Below are positions 7,484 through 15,307 of a DNA stretch of 64,000 nt, piece after piece. Below the pieces are notes generated by a model that ran no database searches, was not told the DNA's origin, and saw only the letters and a program-made list of their open reading frames with translations. This stretch comes from Pseudomonas sp. B21-056 (GTDB lineage Bacteria; Pseudomonadota; Gammaproteobacteria; Pseudomonadales; Pseudomonadaceae). The stretch covers positions 4,898,001 to 4,962,000 of the forward strand of contig NZ_CP087203.1 of NCBI RefSeq assembly GCF_026016325.1, given 5' to 3'. A program made the translations under genes and the position numbers. The stretch's first letter is position 1. Each line of letters starts with the position of its first letter.

Positions 7484-8410
7484 TCACTCGTCAAACTGGC
7501 GACGTTCGTTCTCGATTGCTTCGGCCAGCGCCTGGGCTTCGGCTTCTTCGTCACTCAGTTCAGGCTCGTGCGGTTCCAGGGCGGCAACGGCGGCCAGCAG
7601 TTTTTCCCGGGCTTCGGCAACCCCCAGGATGTCCTCTTCGGGCTCGGTCGCGGGTTCAACTTCACGGTCGGACACCTCGCCTTCAGGTTCCGGACCGTCA
7701 CGCAGCAAGTCGTCGAAATCGGTCTTGAGCCCCTCCTCCATGGTGTCCAGCTCCAGCAGCAAGGAATGGAAACTGGTTTCCTCCTTGGGCTCCTCCGGTT
7801 CGGCGCTGGCATCGGCCAGGTCCTGGAGACCCTGGGGCACCGGGGCGTCGTCGAACTCGAGCATCGGTTCGGGTTCGATCTCCCGCAGCTCGGCCAATGG
7901 CGGCAGGTCGTCCAGGTTCTTCAGGTTGAAATGATCGAGAAAAGCCTTGGTAGTGGCGAACATCGCCGGTTTGCCCGGCACGTCGCGGTAGCCGACGACC
8001 CGGATCCACTCGCGCTCAAGCAGGGTCTTGACGATGTGGCTGTTGACCGCCACGCCCCGCACGTCCTCGATCTCGCCACGGGTGATTGGTTGGCGGTAGG
8101 CAATCAGCGCCATGGTTTCGAGCATGGCGCGGGAATAGCGCTGGGGCCGTTCTTCCCACAAGCGTCCGACCCACGGCGCGAATTTCTCGCGGATCTGCAG
8201 GCGATAACCGGACGCCACCTCCTTGAGCTCGAAGGCCCGCCCCTCGCAGGACTTGCCCAGCAGGGTCAGGGCTTTCTTGAACACGGCCGGCTCCGGCCGC
8301 TCGCCTTCTTCGAAAAGCTCGAACAGGCGCTCCATCGATTGCGGCTTTCCCGAGGCCAACAGGAAAGCTTCAAGCAAGGGCGCCAGCTCGCGGGGTTCAG
8401 TCAGATTCAT
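7484..8410 (-). CDS. scpB: segregation and condensation protein ScpB
   Basis: A 308-residue kleisin-partner protein. Residues about 5-175 carry the two winged-helix domains of ScpB (APLLEAFLLASGKPQSMERL..., YSRAMLETMALIAYRQPITR, VRGVAVNSHIVKTLLER). With ScpA and SMC it forms a condensin-like complex that compacts the chromosome. The C-terminal third (about 195-308) is an unusually long acidic, Glu/Pro-rich extension; ScpB is usually nearer 190-200 residues elsewhere but such tails occur in pseudomonads. It starts 11 bp past the scpA stop, in one operon with scpA. Confidence 0.93.
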   Translation of the reverse strand: MNLTEPRELAPLLEAFLLASGKPQSMERLFELFEEGERPEPAVFKKALTLLGKSCEGRAFELKEVASGYRLQIREKFAPWVGRLWEERPQRYSRAMLETMALIAYRQPITRGEIEDVRGVAVNSHIVKTLLEREWIRVVGYRDVPGKPAMFATTKAFLDHFNLKNLDDLPPLAELREIEPEPMLEFDDAPVPQGLQDLADASAEPEEPKEETSFHSLLLELDTMEEGLKTDFDDLLRDGPEPEGEVSDREVEPATEPEEDILGVAEAREKLLAAVAALEPHEPELSDEEAEAQALAEAIENERRQFDE

Positions 8411-8421
8411 TGATTTGCTCG

Positions 8422-9252
8422 TTATTCGGCTCGGGCCCGCACGTGGATCGCTGCGAACGGCTCATTCTGCACCAGCTCGACCAAGGATTCCTTGACCAAT
8501 TCCAGGATCGCCATAAACGTCACCACGACTCCCAACCGCCCTTCCTCGGCGGTGAACAGCTCGACGAACGGCACAAAACCACCGCCCTTGAGCCGCTCCA
8601 GCACATCGCTCATGCGCTCGCGGGTGGACAGCGCTTCGCGGCTGACCTGGTGACTTTCGAACATGTCGCCCCGGCGCAGGACTTCGGCCATGGACATCAG
8701 CAACTCTTCCAGGCTCACGTCCGGCAATAATTTGCGTGCTCGCGCCTCGGGGGCATCGAGCTTGGGCACCACCACATCGCGCCCGACCCGGCTCAAGCCA
8801 TCGATGCCTTCGGCGGCGCCCTTGAAGCGTTCGTACTCCTGCAAGCGGCGGATCAGTTCGGCACGGGGATCGTCTTCTTCCGCTTCGACCTCGGCCGAAC
8901 GCGGCAACAGCATCCGCGACTTGATCTCGGCCAGCATGGCCGCCATCACCAGGTATTCGGCCGCCAGCTCAAGGCGCACCGATTGCATCAGCTCGACATA
9001 GCCCATGTACTGGCGGGTGATTTCCGCCACGGGAATGTCGAGGATGTTGATGTTCTGTTTGCGGATCAGGTACAGCAGCAGGTCGAGCGGGCCCTCGAAG
9101 GCTTCGAGGAACACCTCCAGGGCATCCGGAGGAATGTACAGGTCCAGGGGCATTTCGGTGACCGCCTGGCCATAGACCATGGCGAACGGCAGTTCCTGCT
9201 GGGCGCCGGCCTGGCTGTCTACGCTGTCCACCACGGTTTCCACGGCGGACAT
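8422..9252 (-). CDS. scpA: segregation and condensation protein ScpA
   Basis: A 276-residue kleisin. The N-terminal SMC-binding region contains EVFLEAFEGPLDLLLYLIRK, the best conserved ScpA block, and the C-terminal end a winged-helix (TAEEGRLGVVVTFMAILELV). It bridges SMC heads and binds ScpB. Its ATG directly abuts the yciO stop, and scpB follows after 11 bp, so rnm-yciO-scpA-scpB read as one operon. The first 30 residues before the conserved block are variable. Confidence 0.94.
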   Translation of the reverse strand: MSAVETVVDSVDSQAGAQQELPFAMVYGQAVTEMPLDLYIPPDALEVFLEAFEGPLDLLLYLIRKQNINILDIPVAEITRQYMGYVELMQSVRLELAAEYLVMAAMLAEIKSRMLLPRSAEVEAEEDDPRAELIRRLQEYERFKGAAEGIDGLSRVGRDVVVPKLDAPEARARKLLPDVSLEELLMSMAEVLRRGDMFESHQVSREALSTRERMSDVLERLKGGGFVPFVELFTAEEGRLGVVVTFMAILELVKESLVELVQNEPFAAIHVRARAE

Positions 9253-9882
9253 TCAGGCCTCGACCAGAAACGGCGTCGGATCGCCGCAACCGACGCGCAC
9301 CACCTGCGGCTCGCCGTCAGCCAGGTTGATCACGGTGGAGGCCTTCATGCCGCCGTAACCGCCGTCGATGATCAAGTCGACCTGATGCTCGAGCAACTGG
9401 CGCATTTCGTAGGGATCGGTCAGGGGATCGGTTTCACCGGGCATGATCAGCGTCACGCTCATCAGCGGCTCGCCCAGCTCCGCCAGCAGCGCCAGGGCAA
9501 TCGGATGGCTCGGCACCCGCAGGCCGATGGTGCGTTTCTTGGCATGCAGCAACAGTCGCGGCACTTCGCGGGTGGCGTTGAGAATAAAGGTGTAAGGGCC
9601 CGGCAAATGGGCCTTGAGCAACCGGAAGGTGCCGGTGTCGATCTTGGCGAACAGGCCCAGTTGCGACAGGTCGCTGCAGATCAACGCGAAGTTGTGCTTG
9701 TCATCCAGCTGACGCAGGCGTCTGACCCGTTCCACGGCATTTTTGTCGCCGATCTGACAGCCGATGGCGTAGGAAGAATCGGTGGGATAGACCACCACAC
9801 CACCGCCTCGAATGATTTCCACCGCCTGTTTGATCAGGCGCGCTTGCGGGTTTTCCGGATGAATCTGGAAAAATTGACTCAC
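9253..9882 (-). CDS. yciO: YciO/Sua5-type YrdC-domain protein
   Basis: A 209-residue YrdC-fold protein very close to E. coli YciO: SQFFQIHPENPQARLIKQA at the start, VYPTDSSYAIGC, KRTIGLRVPS and DLIIDGGYGG. YrdC proteins bind threonine, bicarbonate and ATP to make threonylcarbamoyl-AMP for tRNA t6A; YciO is a paralogue whose exact role is less clear. I chose the GTG at 9882 because conservation starts there and it leaves a 13-bp gap to rnm; an ATG at 9921 would overlap rnm. Cytoplasmic. Confidence 0.88.
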   Translation of the reverse strand: MSQFFQIHPENPQARLIKQAVEIIRGGGVVVYPTDSSYAIGCQIGDKNAVERVRRLRQLDDKHNFALICSDLSQLGLFAKIDTGTFRLLKAHLPGPYTFILNATREVPRLLLHAKKRTIGLRVPSHPIALALLAELGEPLMSVTLIMPGETDPLTDPYEMRQLLEHQVDLIIDGGYGGMKASTVINLADGEPQVVRVGCGDPTPFLVEA

Positions 9883-9895
9883 GTGTTCTACCTGT

Positions 9896-10759
9896 TCAGA
9901 CGGCGTCGGTAACAAGATCATGTTTGAATCTACACCAAAGCGGTGGCAGATCTTCGGGTAACGGACGGTATTCGCCGATCTCGGACCAGCCTCCAGGGCC
10001 ATGGAAATCACTGCCGGCGGTGACCAGCAGGCCAAACTCACGGGCCAGAATCGCCAGGCTGCCGACCTGCTCGGCCGGCTGATGGCCATTGACCACCTCA
10101 ATGGCGTGGCCCCCTGCTTGAATATAGTCGGCTATCAGGCGGCGACGCTTGCTGCGGGTGAAATCATAGTGCCAGGGATGCGCCAGGCTGACCCAGGCCC
10201 CGGCGGCCCGCAGGGTTTCAACCGTCTCTTCCAACGTCGGCCAATGCTGCTTGACGTCCCCCAGCTTGCCGGCCCCCAGCCATTTGCGGAACGCTTCAGC
10301 GCGGTCCTTGACGAAACCTTCGCGCACCATCCAGTCGGCAAAGTGCGGCCGGGCCGGGGCGTTACCGCTGTCGCCCAGCGCCTGCTGGATCTGCCGGGCG
10401 CCGTCCAGTGCACCGGGCATGCCCTTGAGGGCCAGCTTGCGGCTGATCTCCTCGGCGCGCAGCCAGCGACCATCGCGCAATTCGGCGATGGCCTGGACCA
10501 GTGGCGGCGCACCGACATCGAAACCGTAGCCCAGCACATGGATGGTCGCTCCGCCCCAGGTGCAGGACAACTCGACGCCGTTGATCAGTTGCATGCCCAA
10601 CGCCGTCGCAGCGTCGCGGGCCTCGCCGAGGCCTTCGAGAGTGTCGTGATCGGTCAGGGCCAGGACTCGCACGCCGTGCTCGAACGCCCGCGCCACCACA
10701 ATTGCAGGCGCCAGGGCGCCATCGGAGGCCGTGCTATGGCAGTGCAAATCAACATTCAC
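9896..10759 (-). CDS. rnm: PHP-domain phosphoesterase RNase AM (YciV/TrpH)
   Basis: A 287-residue PHP-domain metal-dependent phosphoesterase. Metal ligands are seen at the start ([11 protein letters not shown]), in [11 protein letters not shown], in [11 protein letters not shown] and in [11 protein letters not shown]. coli YciV acts on 3',5'-nucleoside bisphosphates and as a 5'-3' exonuclease on rRNA ends. The start is a GTG at 10759 giving MNVDLHCH; no better in-frame ATG exists. It is divergent from yciB with about 90 bp between them and begins the yciO-scpAB operon. Confidence 0.9.
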   Translation of the reverse strand: MNVDLHCHSTASDGALAPAIVVARAFEHGVRVLALTDHDTLEGLGEARDAATALGMQLINGVELSCTWGGATIHVLGYGFDVGAPPLVQAIAELRDGRWLRAEEISRKLALKGMPGALDGARQIQQALGDSGNAPARPHFADWMVREGFVKDRAEAFRKWLGAGKLGDVKQHWPTLEETVETLRAAGAWVSLAHPWHYDFTRSKRRRLIADYIQAGGHAIEVVNGHQPAEQVGSLAILAREFGLLVTAGSDFHGPGGWSEIGEYRPLPEDLPPLWCRFKHDLVTDAV

Positions 10760-10846
10760 GGGGCTTTGTTACCTCAAATCAGCTGGCCCTATCGCGGCCA
10801 AGGATGTTTGTTATTATGCCGCCACATCCTGCTTCTGGCTGCCATT

Positions 10847-11443
10847 GTGAAACAATTCATCGACTTCATCCCGCTCCTGCTGTTTTTCATCACCTATAAA
10901 CTTGACCCACGGACCGTCGACATTGCCGGCCAGTCCCTGACGGTAGGCGGTATCTACAGCGCCACCGCGGTGCTCATCATCAGTTCCCTGGTGGTCTACG
11001 GCGCGTTGTTCATCTCCCAGCGCAAACTGGAAAAAAGCCAGTGGCTGACCCTGATCGCCTGCCTGGTGTTCGGCAGCCTGACCCTCGCCTTCCACAGCGA
11101 CACCTTCCTCAAATGGAAAGCACCGGTGGTCAACTGGCTGTTCGCCCTGGCCTTTATCGGCAGTCATTTCATCGGCGACAGCCTGCTGATCAAGCGCATC
11201 ATGGGCCACGCCGTCAGCCTGCCGGACCTGATCTGGACCCGCCTGAACATCGCCTGGATCGCCTTCTTCCTGTTCTGTGGCGGCGCCAACCTGTTCGTCG
11301 CGTTCACCTTCCAGGACTACTGGGTCGACTTCAAGGTCTTCGGCAGCCTGGGCATGACACTGCTGTTCCTGGTCGGCCAGGGCATCTACCTGTCCCGTCA
11401 CCTGCACGATGCCGACACCCCTACGCAAAAAACCGAGGACTGA
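10847..11443 (+). CDS. yciB: inner membrane protein YciB (septation protein A)
   Basis: A 198-residue protein with five or so membrane helices; the start [18 protein letters not shown] and the blocks [17 protein letters not shown] and YWVDFKVFG match E. coli YciB, which interacts with the elongasome and divisome. The frame is open far upstream, but conservation with YciB begins exactly at the GTG at 10847, so I use it; the ribosome site is weak. yciI follows after one base. Divergent from rnm. Confidence 0.92.
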   Translation: MKQFIDFIPLLLFFITYKLDPRTVDIAGQSLTVGGIYSATAVLIISSLVVYGALFISQRKLEKSQWLTLIACLVFGSLTLAFHSDTFLKWKAPVVNWLFALAFIGSHFIGDSLLIKRIMGHAVSLPDLIWTRLNIAWIAFFLFCGGANLFVAFTFQDYWVDFKVFGSLGMTLLFLVGQGIYLSRHLHDADTPTQKTED

Positions 11444-11444
11444 C

Positions 11445-11744
11445 ATGCTCTACGCAATCATTGCCACCGACGTCGCCAACTCCCTGGAAAAACGCCTGGC
11501 CGCCCGCCCCGAACACCTGGCGCGCCTGCAACAGCTCAAGGCCGAAGGCCGTGTCGTGCTGGCCGGCCCGCACCCAGCGATAGACAGCAATGACCCTGGC
11601 GCCGCCGGTTTCAGCGGCAGCCTGATCGTGGCCGAATTCGAATCCCTGGTCGCCGCGCAAGCCTGGGCCGAGGCCGACCCGTTCGTGACCGCCGGCGTCT
11701 ACGCCAATGTCGTGGTCAAGCCATTCAAGCAAGTCCTGCCATAA
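11445..11744 (+). CDS. yciI: YciI-like protein
   Basis: A 99-residue ferredoxin-like-fold protein of the YciI family, with the conserved His-Asp pattern ([24 protein letters not shown]). E. coli YciI has an unclear catalytic role; some relatives are enzymes or sensor domains. The ATG at 11445 is two bases past the yciB stop, so it is surely cotranscribed. Length equals that of the family. The yciB-yciI order is conserved in gammaproteobacteria. Confidence 0.92.
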   Translation: MLYAIIATDVANSLEKRLAARPEHLARLQQLKAEGRVVLAGPHPAIDSNDPGAAGFSGSLIVAEFESLVAAQAWAEADPFVTAGVYANVVVKPFKQVLP

Positions 11745-11857
11745 CCCGAGGCGCAATGAGCCTTCGTGGCTCATTGCGCTCAATTGCTCATTGTTCTCGT
11801 TTGCCTGCCGACAACCTGTCTAATCTGTCTGGTATCGATTGGAATTCAGGAGTGGCA

Positions 11858-12268
11858 ATGCGCAAAGGTCCGTTGTGCCTGTTATGGGTCATGTTGGCGA
11901 TCGGGGCTCCCGCCCATGGTGAAGAAAGCACCGAGGGCAGTCATTCGACGCCCTTGTCCCTGAGTGCTGGCGGCCAGATCACCGAGCTGCAGCAACGCTT
12001 GAAAGACAGCGAACGCCTGCGCGAAGAACTCACCCAGCAATTGCAGAACACCAACAGCGAACGCGAAACCGCACTGGTGAGCCGGTTGCGCCAGGAGAAC
12101 CAGCGCCTGAAGCTGCAGCTCAAGGAAGCCCAGTCCAGCACCCTGCCGCGCCTGTTGACCGATCAACAGCAATGGTTCGTCATCGGTGCCGGGGTAGCGC
12201 TATTGGCCCTACTCTGCGGTATCTTTGCCAGCGGTGGACGTAGACAGCGTCGGCAATGGCTAAATTGA
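11858..12268 (+). CDS. membrane-anchored coiled-coil protein of unknown function
   Basis: A 136-residue protein with an N-terminal signal peptide (CLLWVMLAIGAPAHG), a coiled coil from about residue 38 to 95 (QITELQQRLKDSERLREELT, RLRQENQRLKLQLKEAQ), one membrane helix near 107-125 (WFVIGAGVALLALLCGIFAS) and a short basic cytoplasmic end. The layout is like the coiled-coil and C-terminal anchor of TerC/SH3-type periplasmic proteins (YgiM), without the SH3 domain. Start chosen for the CAGGAG site. It directly precedes the Cpx-type regulator (7 bp), so it may belong to that envelope stress unit. Confidence 0.75.
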   Translation: MRKGPLCLLWVMLAIGAPAHGEESTEGSHSTPLSLSAGGQITELQQRLKDSERLREELTQQLQNTNSERETALVSRLRQENQRLKLQLKEAQSSTLPRLLTDQQQWFVIGAGVALLALLCGIFASGGRRQRRQWLN

Positions 12269-12275
12269 GTGATTC

Positions 12276-12953
12276 ATGAGCGAGCTGTTACTGATTGATG
12301 ATGACCAGGAGCTGTGTGAGCTCCTCGGCAGTTGGCTGGGCCAGGAAGGCTTCCAGGTCCGGGCCTGCCACGATGGCCAGAGTGCCCGCAAGGCCCTGGC
12401 CGAAACCGCTCCGGCAGCGGTGGTGCTGGATGTAATGCTGCCCGACGGCAGTGGCCTGGAGCTGCTCAAGCAACTGCGCACCGACCATCCGGAACTGCCG
12501 GTGGTGATGCTTTCGGCCCGCGGCGAACCGCTGGACCGCATCCTCGGCCTGGAACTGGGCGCCGACGATTACCTGGCCAAACCCTGCGACCCACGGGAAC
12601 TGACCGCCCGCCTGCGCGCCGTGCTGCGTCGCAGTCATCCGACGGCGGTGTCCAGCCAGATCGAACTGGGCGATCTGACCTTCAGCCCGGTACGTGGCGT
12701 GGTCAGTATCGATGAGCAGGAACAGACCCTCACCGTGTCCGAGAGCCGCCTGCTCGAAGCGCTGCTCAAGCAACCGGGCGAGCCGCTGGACAAGCAGGAA
12801 CTGGCGCAGATCGCCCTGGGCCGCAAGCTGACCTTGTACGACCGCAGCCTCGACATGCACGTAAGCAACCTGCGCAAGAAAATCGGCCCCCATCCCGACG
12901 GCCGCCCGCGCATCGTGGCGCTGCGCAGCCGGGGTTACTACTACAGCCTGTAG
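12276..12953 (+). CDS. cpxR: CpxR-like OmpR-family response regulator
   Basis: A 225-residue two-component regulator. The receiver domain (1-120) has acidic pocket residues at Asp8-Asp10, the phospho-acceptor Asp52 (VVLDVMLP) and Lys102 or so (YLAKPCDP); the C-terminal winged helix (125-225) ends RGYYYSL. The overall pattern (LLIDDDQELCELLGSWLGQE) is that of CpxR. It precedes a Spy/CpxP-type gene and a CpxA-like kinase on the same strand, and a CpxR-like box lies before the Spy gene, which supports an envelope stress role. A repeat overlaps its stop codon. Confidence 0.85.
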   Translation: MSELLLIDDDQELCELLGSWLGQEGFQVRACHDGQSARKALAETAPAAVVLDVMLPDGSGLELLKQLRTDHPELPVVMLSARGEPLDRILGLELGADDYLAKPCDPRELTARLRAVLRRSHPTAVSSQIELGDLTFSPVRGVVSIDEQEQTLTVSESRLLEALLKQPGEPLDKQELAQIALGRKLTLYDRSLDMHVSNLRKKIGPHPDGRPRIVALRSRGYYYSL

Positions 12954-13061
12954 GAGCTGGCGAAGCCTGCGATCTTTTGATCTTGATCTGGTCGGGTGTT
13001 CACTCACGATTCAAGTGCCTGGGGAAAGATCGCAGCCTCGCTTCGCTCGGCAGCTCCTACA
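12949..13061. repeat. inverted repeat of the GTAGGAGCTG...GCGATCTTTT family
   Basis: TGTAGGAGCTGGCGAAGCCT...GATCTTTTGATCTT on the left is mirrored by AAAGATCGCAGCCTCGCTTC...CAGCTCCTACA on the right. This is a second dispersed repeat family of this genome, different from the GGGAGCGAGC REP. It overlaps the last codon and stop of the cpxR-like gene. A relative is at 33755-33860. Confidence 0.85.
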
Positions 13062-13113
13062 GGTATGGGTCCGACTTGAAATCAGGTGTTTGTCAGGACC
13101 ACACCAAACCGTC

Positions 13114-13129
13114 TTTACCCAAGCTTTAC
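13114..13129 (-). promoter_or_regulatory. CpxR-like box before the Spy/CpxP gene
   Basis: On the minus strand two GTAAA units are separated by 6 bases (on plus: TTTAC, CCAAGC, TTTAC). The E. coli CpxR box is GTAAA-N5-GTAAA, so this is one base longer, keeping an 11-bp period. It lies 83 bp before the start of the Spy/CpxP-like gene. Confidence 0.5.
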
Positions 13130-13211
13130 CCACCCCTGACCGCCGCTGACCTTGATCTCCGTAATCTGCACACATCCGGAACTGACCGGGAATGAGACAA
13201 GGAGATACACC

Positions 13212-13646
13212 ATGCGCAAGACCCTTATCGCTCTGATGTTCGCTGCCGCCCTGCCGACCGTCGCCATGGCCATGCCGGAAGGCGCCGGCCCGATGGGGCC
13301 GATGGACGGCCCGCGTCACGGCCAGATGCACGGCAAAGGTCCGTACAGCCAACTGGACCTGACCCATGAACAACGCCAGCAGATCCGCAAGATCATGGGC
13401 GAACAGCGCCACGAGCGCCGCGAACTGGTAGAGAAGTACCTGGCGAAACTGTCGCCAGCCGATCAGAAAGCCATGAAAGACGAAATGGCCGCACGACACG
13501 AGAAAGTCGACGCCCAGATCCGCGGCCTGCTCAAGCCTGAGCAGCAGAAAGAGTTCGACGCGATCCAGAAGAAACAGGCCGAACGTCGTGCCGAGTGGGC
13601 CGAATTCAAGGCCTGGAAAGCGCAACAACCGCAAAAAGCGCAATAA
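13212..13646 (+). CDS. Spy/CpxP-family periplasmic chaperone-like protein
   Basis: A 144-residue secreted protein: signal peptide MRKTLIALMFAAALPTVAMA, a Gly/Met/Pro/His-rich segment to about residue 40 (possible metal binding), then helices with the LTxxQ-type motifs LDLTHEQRQQI and LKPEQQKEFDAI that define Spy and CpxP. Such proteins sense or buffer unfolded periplasmic proteins, and CpxP inhibits the CpxA kinase. It lies between the regulator and the kinase genes with its own upstream region and a CpxR-like box. Start has AAGGAG. Ends in a charged tail. Confidence 0.85.
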   Translation: MRKTLIALMFAAALPTVAMAMPEGAGPMGPMDGPRHGQMHGKGPYSQLDLTHEQRQQIRKIMGEQRHERRELVEKYLAKLSPADQKAMKDEMAARHEKVDAQIRGLLKPEQQKEFDAIQKKQAERRAEWAEFKAWKAQQPQKAQ

Positions 13647-13662
13647 TGCGCTGATGCATCCC

Positions 13663-13693
13663 AGCCCAACGGTTAACGGCCGTTGGGCTTTCT
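13663..13693 (+). terminator. hairpin between Spy-like gene and kinase gene
   Basis: AGCCCAACGG (13663-13672) pairs with CCGTTGGGCT (13680-13689), followed by TTCTCT. It would partly separate the abundant Spy-like mRNA from the kinase gene 20 bp on. Confidence 0.65.
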
Positions 13694-13712
13694 CTGCTTT
13701 CGAGGATCTACC

Positions 13713-15053
13713 GTGCGTTCATTGTTCTGGCGCATCCTGGCCAGTTTCTGGCTGGCCATCACGCTGGTTGCAGGGCTTTCCATCCTACTGGGGCATATGC
13801 TGAACCAGGACGCCTGGATCCTCAGTCGTCACCCGGGGCTCAACACCTTGGCCGAAGCGTGGACGCAGACTTACGAAAGCCAGGGCGAGGACGCCGCGCA
13901 AGAGATCCTGCAACAGCGCAAGCGCCAGTATCACATCGACGTCCAGGTGCTCAACGAAAGCGGCGACCCGGTGGTGCGCGGCACATTCCCGCGTAGGGCC
14001 GCCGCCTTCGAGGCACGGCAGAACAACGACGACCGACGCCTGCCCTGGCGGCGGCTGACCGACGAATTCACCAGCGCCAAGACCGGCGACACATACCTGT
14101 TCATCTACCGCATCCCTCACCCCGAACTGGACGCCTGGCACCGCGAAAGCCTGCTCTGGCCCCTCAGTGCATTGGGAATCGCCCTGGTGGTGCTGACCTT
14201 GTTCAGCCTCCTGGTGACCCTCTCCATTACCCGCCCGTTGAACCGGCTACGCGGTGCCGTGCATGACCTGGGCCAGACCACCTACCAACAGAACAGCCTG
14301 GCCAAACTGGCCAACCGCCGGGACGAATTCGGTGTGCTGGCCACCGACTTCAACCGCATGGGCGCACGCCTGCAAAGCCTGATCGGCAGCCAGCGCCAAT
14401 TGCTGCGGGATGTGTCCCATGAACTGCGCTCGCCCCTGGCCCGACTGCGCATCGCCCTCGCGCTGGCGGAGCGGGCCAGCCCCCAGGAGCGTGAAGCGCT
14501 ATGGCCGCGCCTGACCCGTGAATGTGATCGCCTGGAGGCGTTGATCAGTGAAATCCTGGTACTGGCCCGGGTCGATGCCGACAACGCCAGCGCCGAAGAG
14601 ATCGAGCTGAACGGCCTGCTGGTTGCCCTGCAAAAAGATGCACAACTGGCCTCCCCCGAGCAAAGCGTGCAATTGAACGCGGAGCCGCACCTGACCCTCA
14701 AGGGCTGGCCGACCATGGTCGAGCGGGCGGTGGACAATCTGCTGCGCAACGCCCAGCGCTTCAACCCGGCCGGGCACCCCATCGAAATGCGCGCGGTGCG
14801 CCAGGGCGAACGCATTCTGGTGAGCGTGCGCGATCATGGCCCGGGCGTGGAGGCCGAGCACTTGGGTCAGTTGGGCGAGCCATTCTATCGTGCACCGGGC
14901 CAGACGGCCGCCGGCCACGGCCTGGGCCTGGCCATTGCCCGCCGTGCCGCCGAACGCCACGGTGGTGCATTGGTACTGGCCAACCACCCCGACGGTGGGT
15001 TCATCGCTAGTCTGGAGCTGCCGTTGGTGCCGGGGGCTGTTGTCCAGCCTTAA
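13713..15053 (+). CDS. cpxA: CpxA-like sensor histidine kinase
   Basis: A 446-residue membrane kinase. First membrane helix near residues 6-30 (FWRILASFWLAITLVAGLSI), a periplasmic sensor domain to about 150, second helix (LSALGIALVVLTLFSLLVTL), HAMP, the dimerisation block RDVSHELRSPLARLRIAL with phospho-acceptor His236, and an HATPase domain (DNLLRNAQRF, DHGPGVE, GHGLGLAIA). The GTG at 13713 is chosen because of the CGAGGA site; the frame extends 10 codons further up inside the hairpin. Probably pairs with the regulator at 12276. Confidence 0.88.
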   Translation: MRSLFWRILASFWLAITLVAGLSILLGHMLNQDAWILSRHPGLNTLAEAWTQTYESQGEDAAQEILQQRKRQYHIDVQVLNESGDPVVRGTFPRRAAAFEARQNNDDRRLPWRRLTDEFTSAKTGDTYLFIYRIPHPELDAWHRESLLWPLSALGIALVVLTLFSLLVTLSITRPLNRLRGAVHDLGQTTYQQNSLAKLANRRDEFGVLATDFNRMGARLQSLIGSQRQLLRDVSHELRSPLARLRIALALAERASPQEREALWPRLTRECDRLEALISEILVLARVDADNASAEEIELNGLLVALQKDAQLASPEQSVQLNAEPHLTLKGWPTMVERAVDNLLRNAQRFNPAGHPIEMRAVRQGERILVSVRDHGPGVEAEHLGQLGEPFYRAPGQTAAGHGLGLAIARRAAERHGGALVLANHPDGGFIASLELPLVPGAVVQP

Positions 15054-15082
15054 CCCCATGCCCGCAGTCACCACAGAACCAT

Positions 15083-15175
15083 TGTGGGAGCGAGCCTGCT
15101 CGCGATAGCGGTGTATCAGCCACCATTGATACTGGCCGACCTGACGCCATCGCGAGCAGGCTCGCTCCCACAGGG
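15083..15175. repeat. REP doublet after the kinase gene
   Basis: TGTGGGAGCGAGCCTGCTCG copy and an inverted GCGAGCAGGCTCGCTCCCAC copy, about 45 bp apart, 30 bp past the stop of the kinase gene. Confidence 0.9.
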
Positions 15176-15307
15176 GTTGTGGCGACACATCATCTGCCAA
15201 CATCCGCAGAACTGCCTCATCCAAACCAAACGATAATTCCTCTTATTCAAAGTCCCCGCTCCTGTTAGACTTTGCGCCCTCGTTTCACTCGCCTTCCAGG
15301 ATGTTCG

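Noticed and set aside
15235..15270. Fur box before the di-haem gene
   Set aside because: GATAAT...TTATTC has the wrong spacing and too few matches to be listed as a site.
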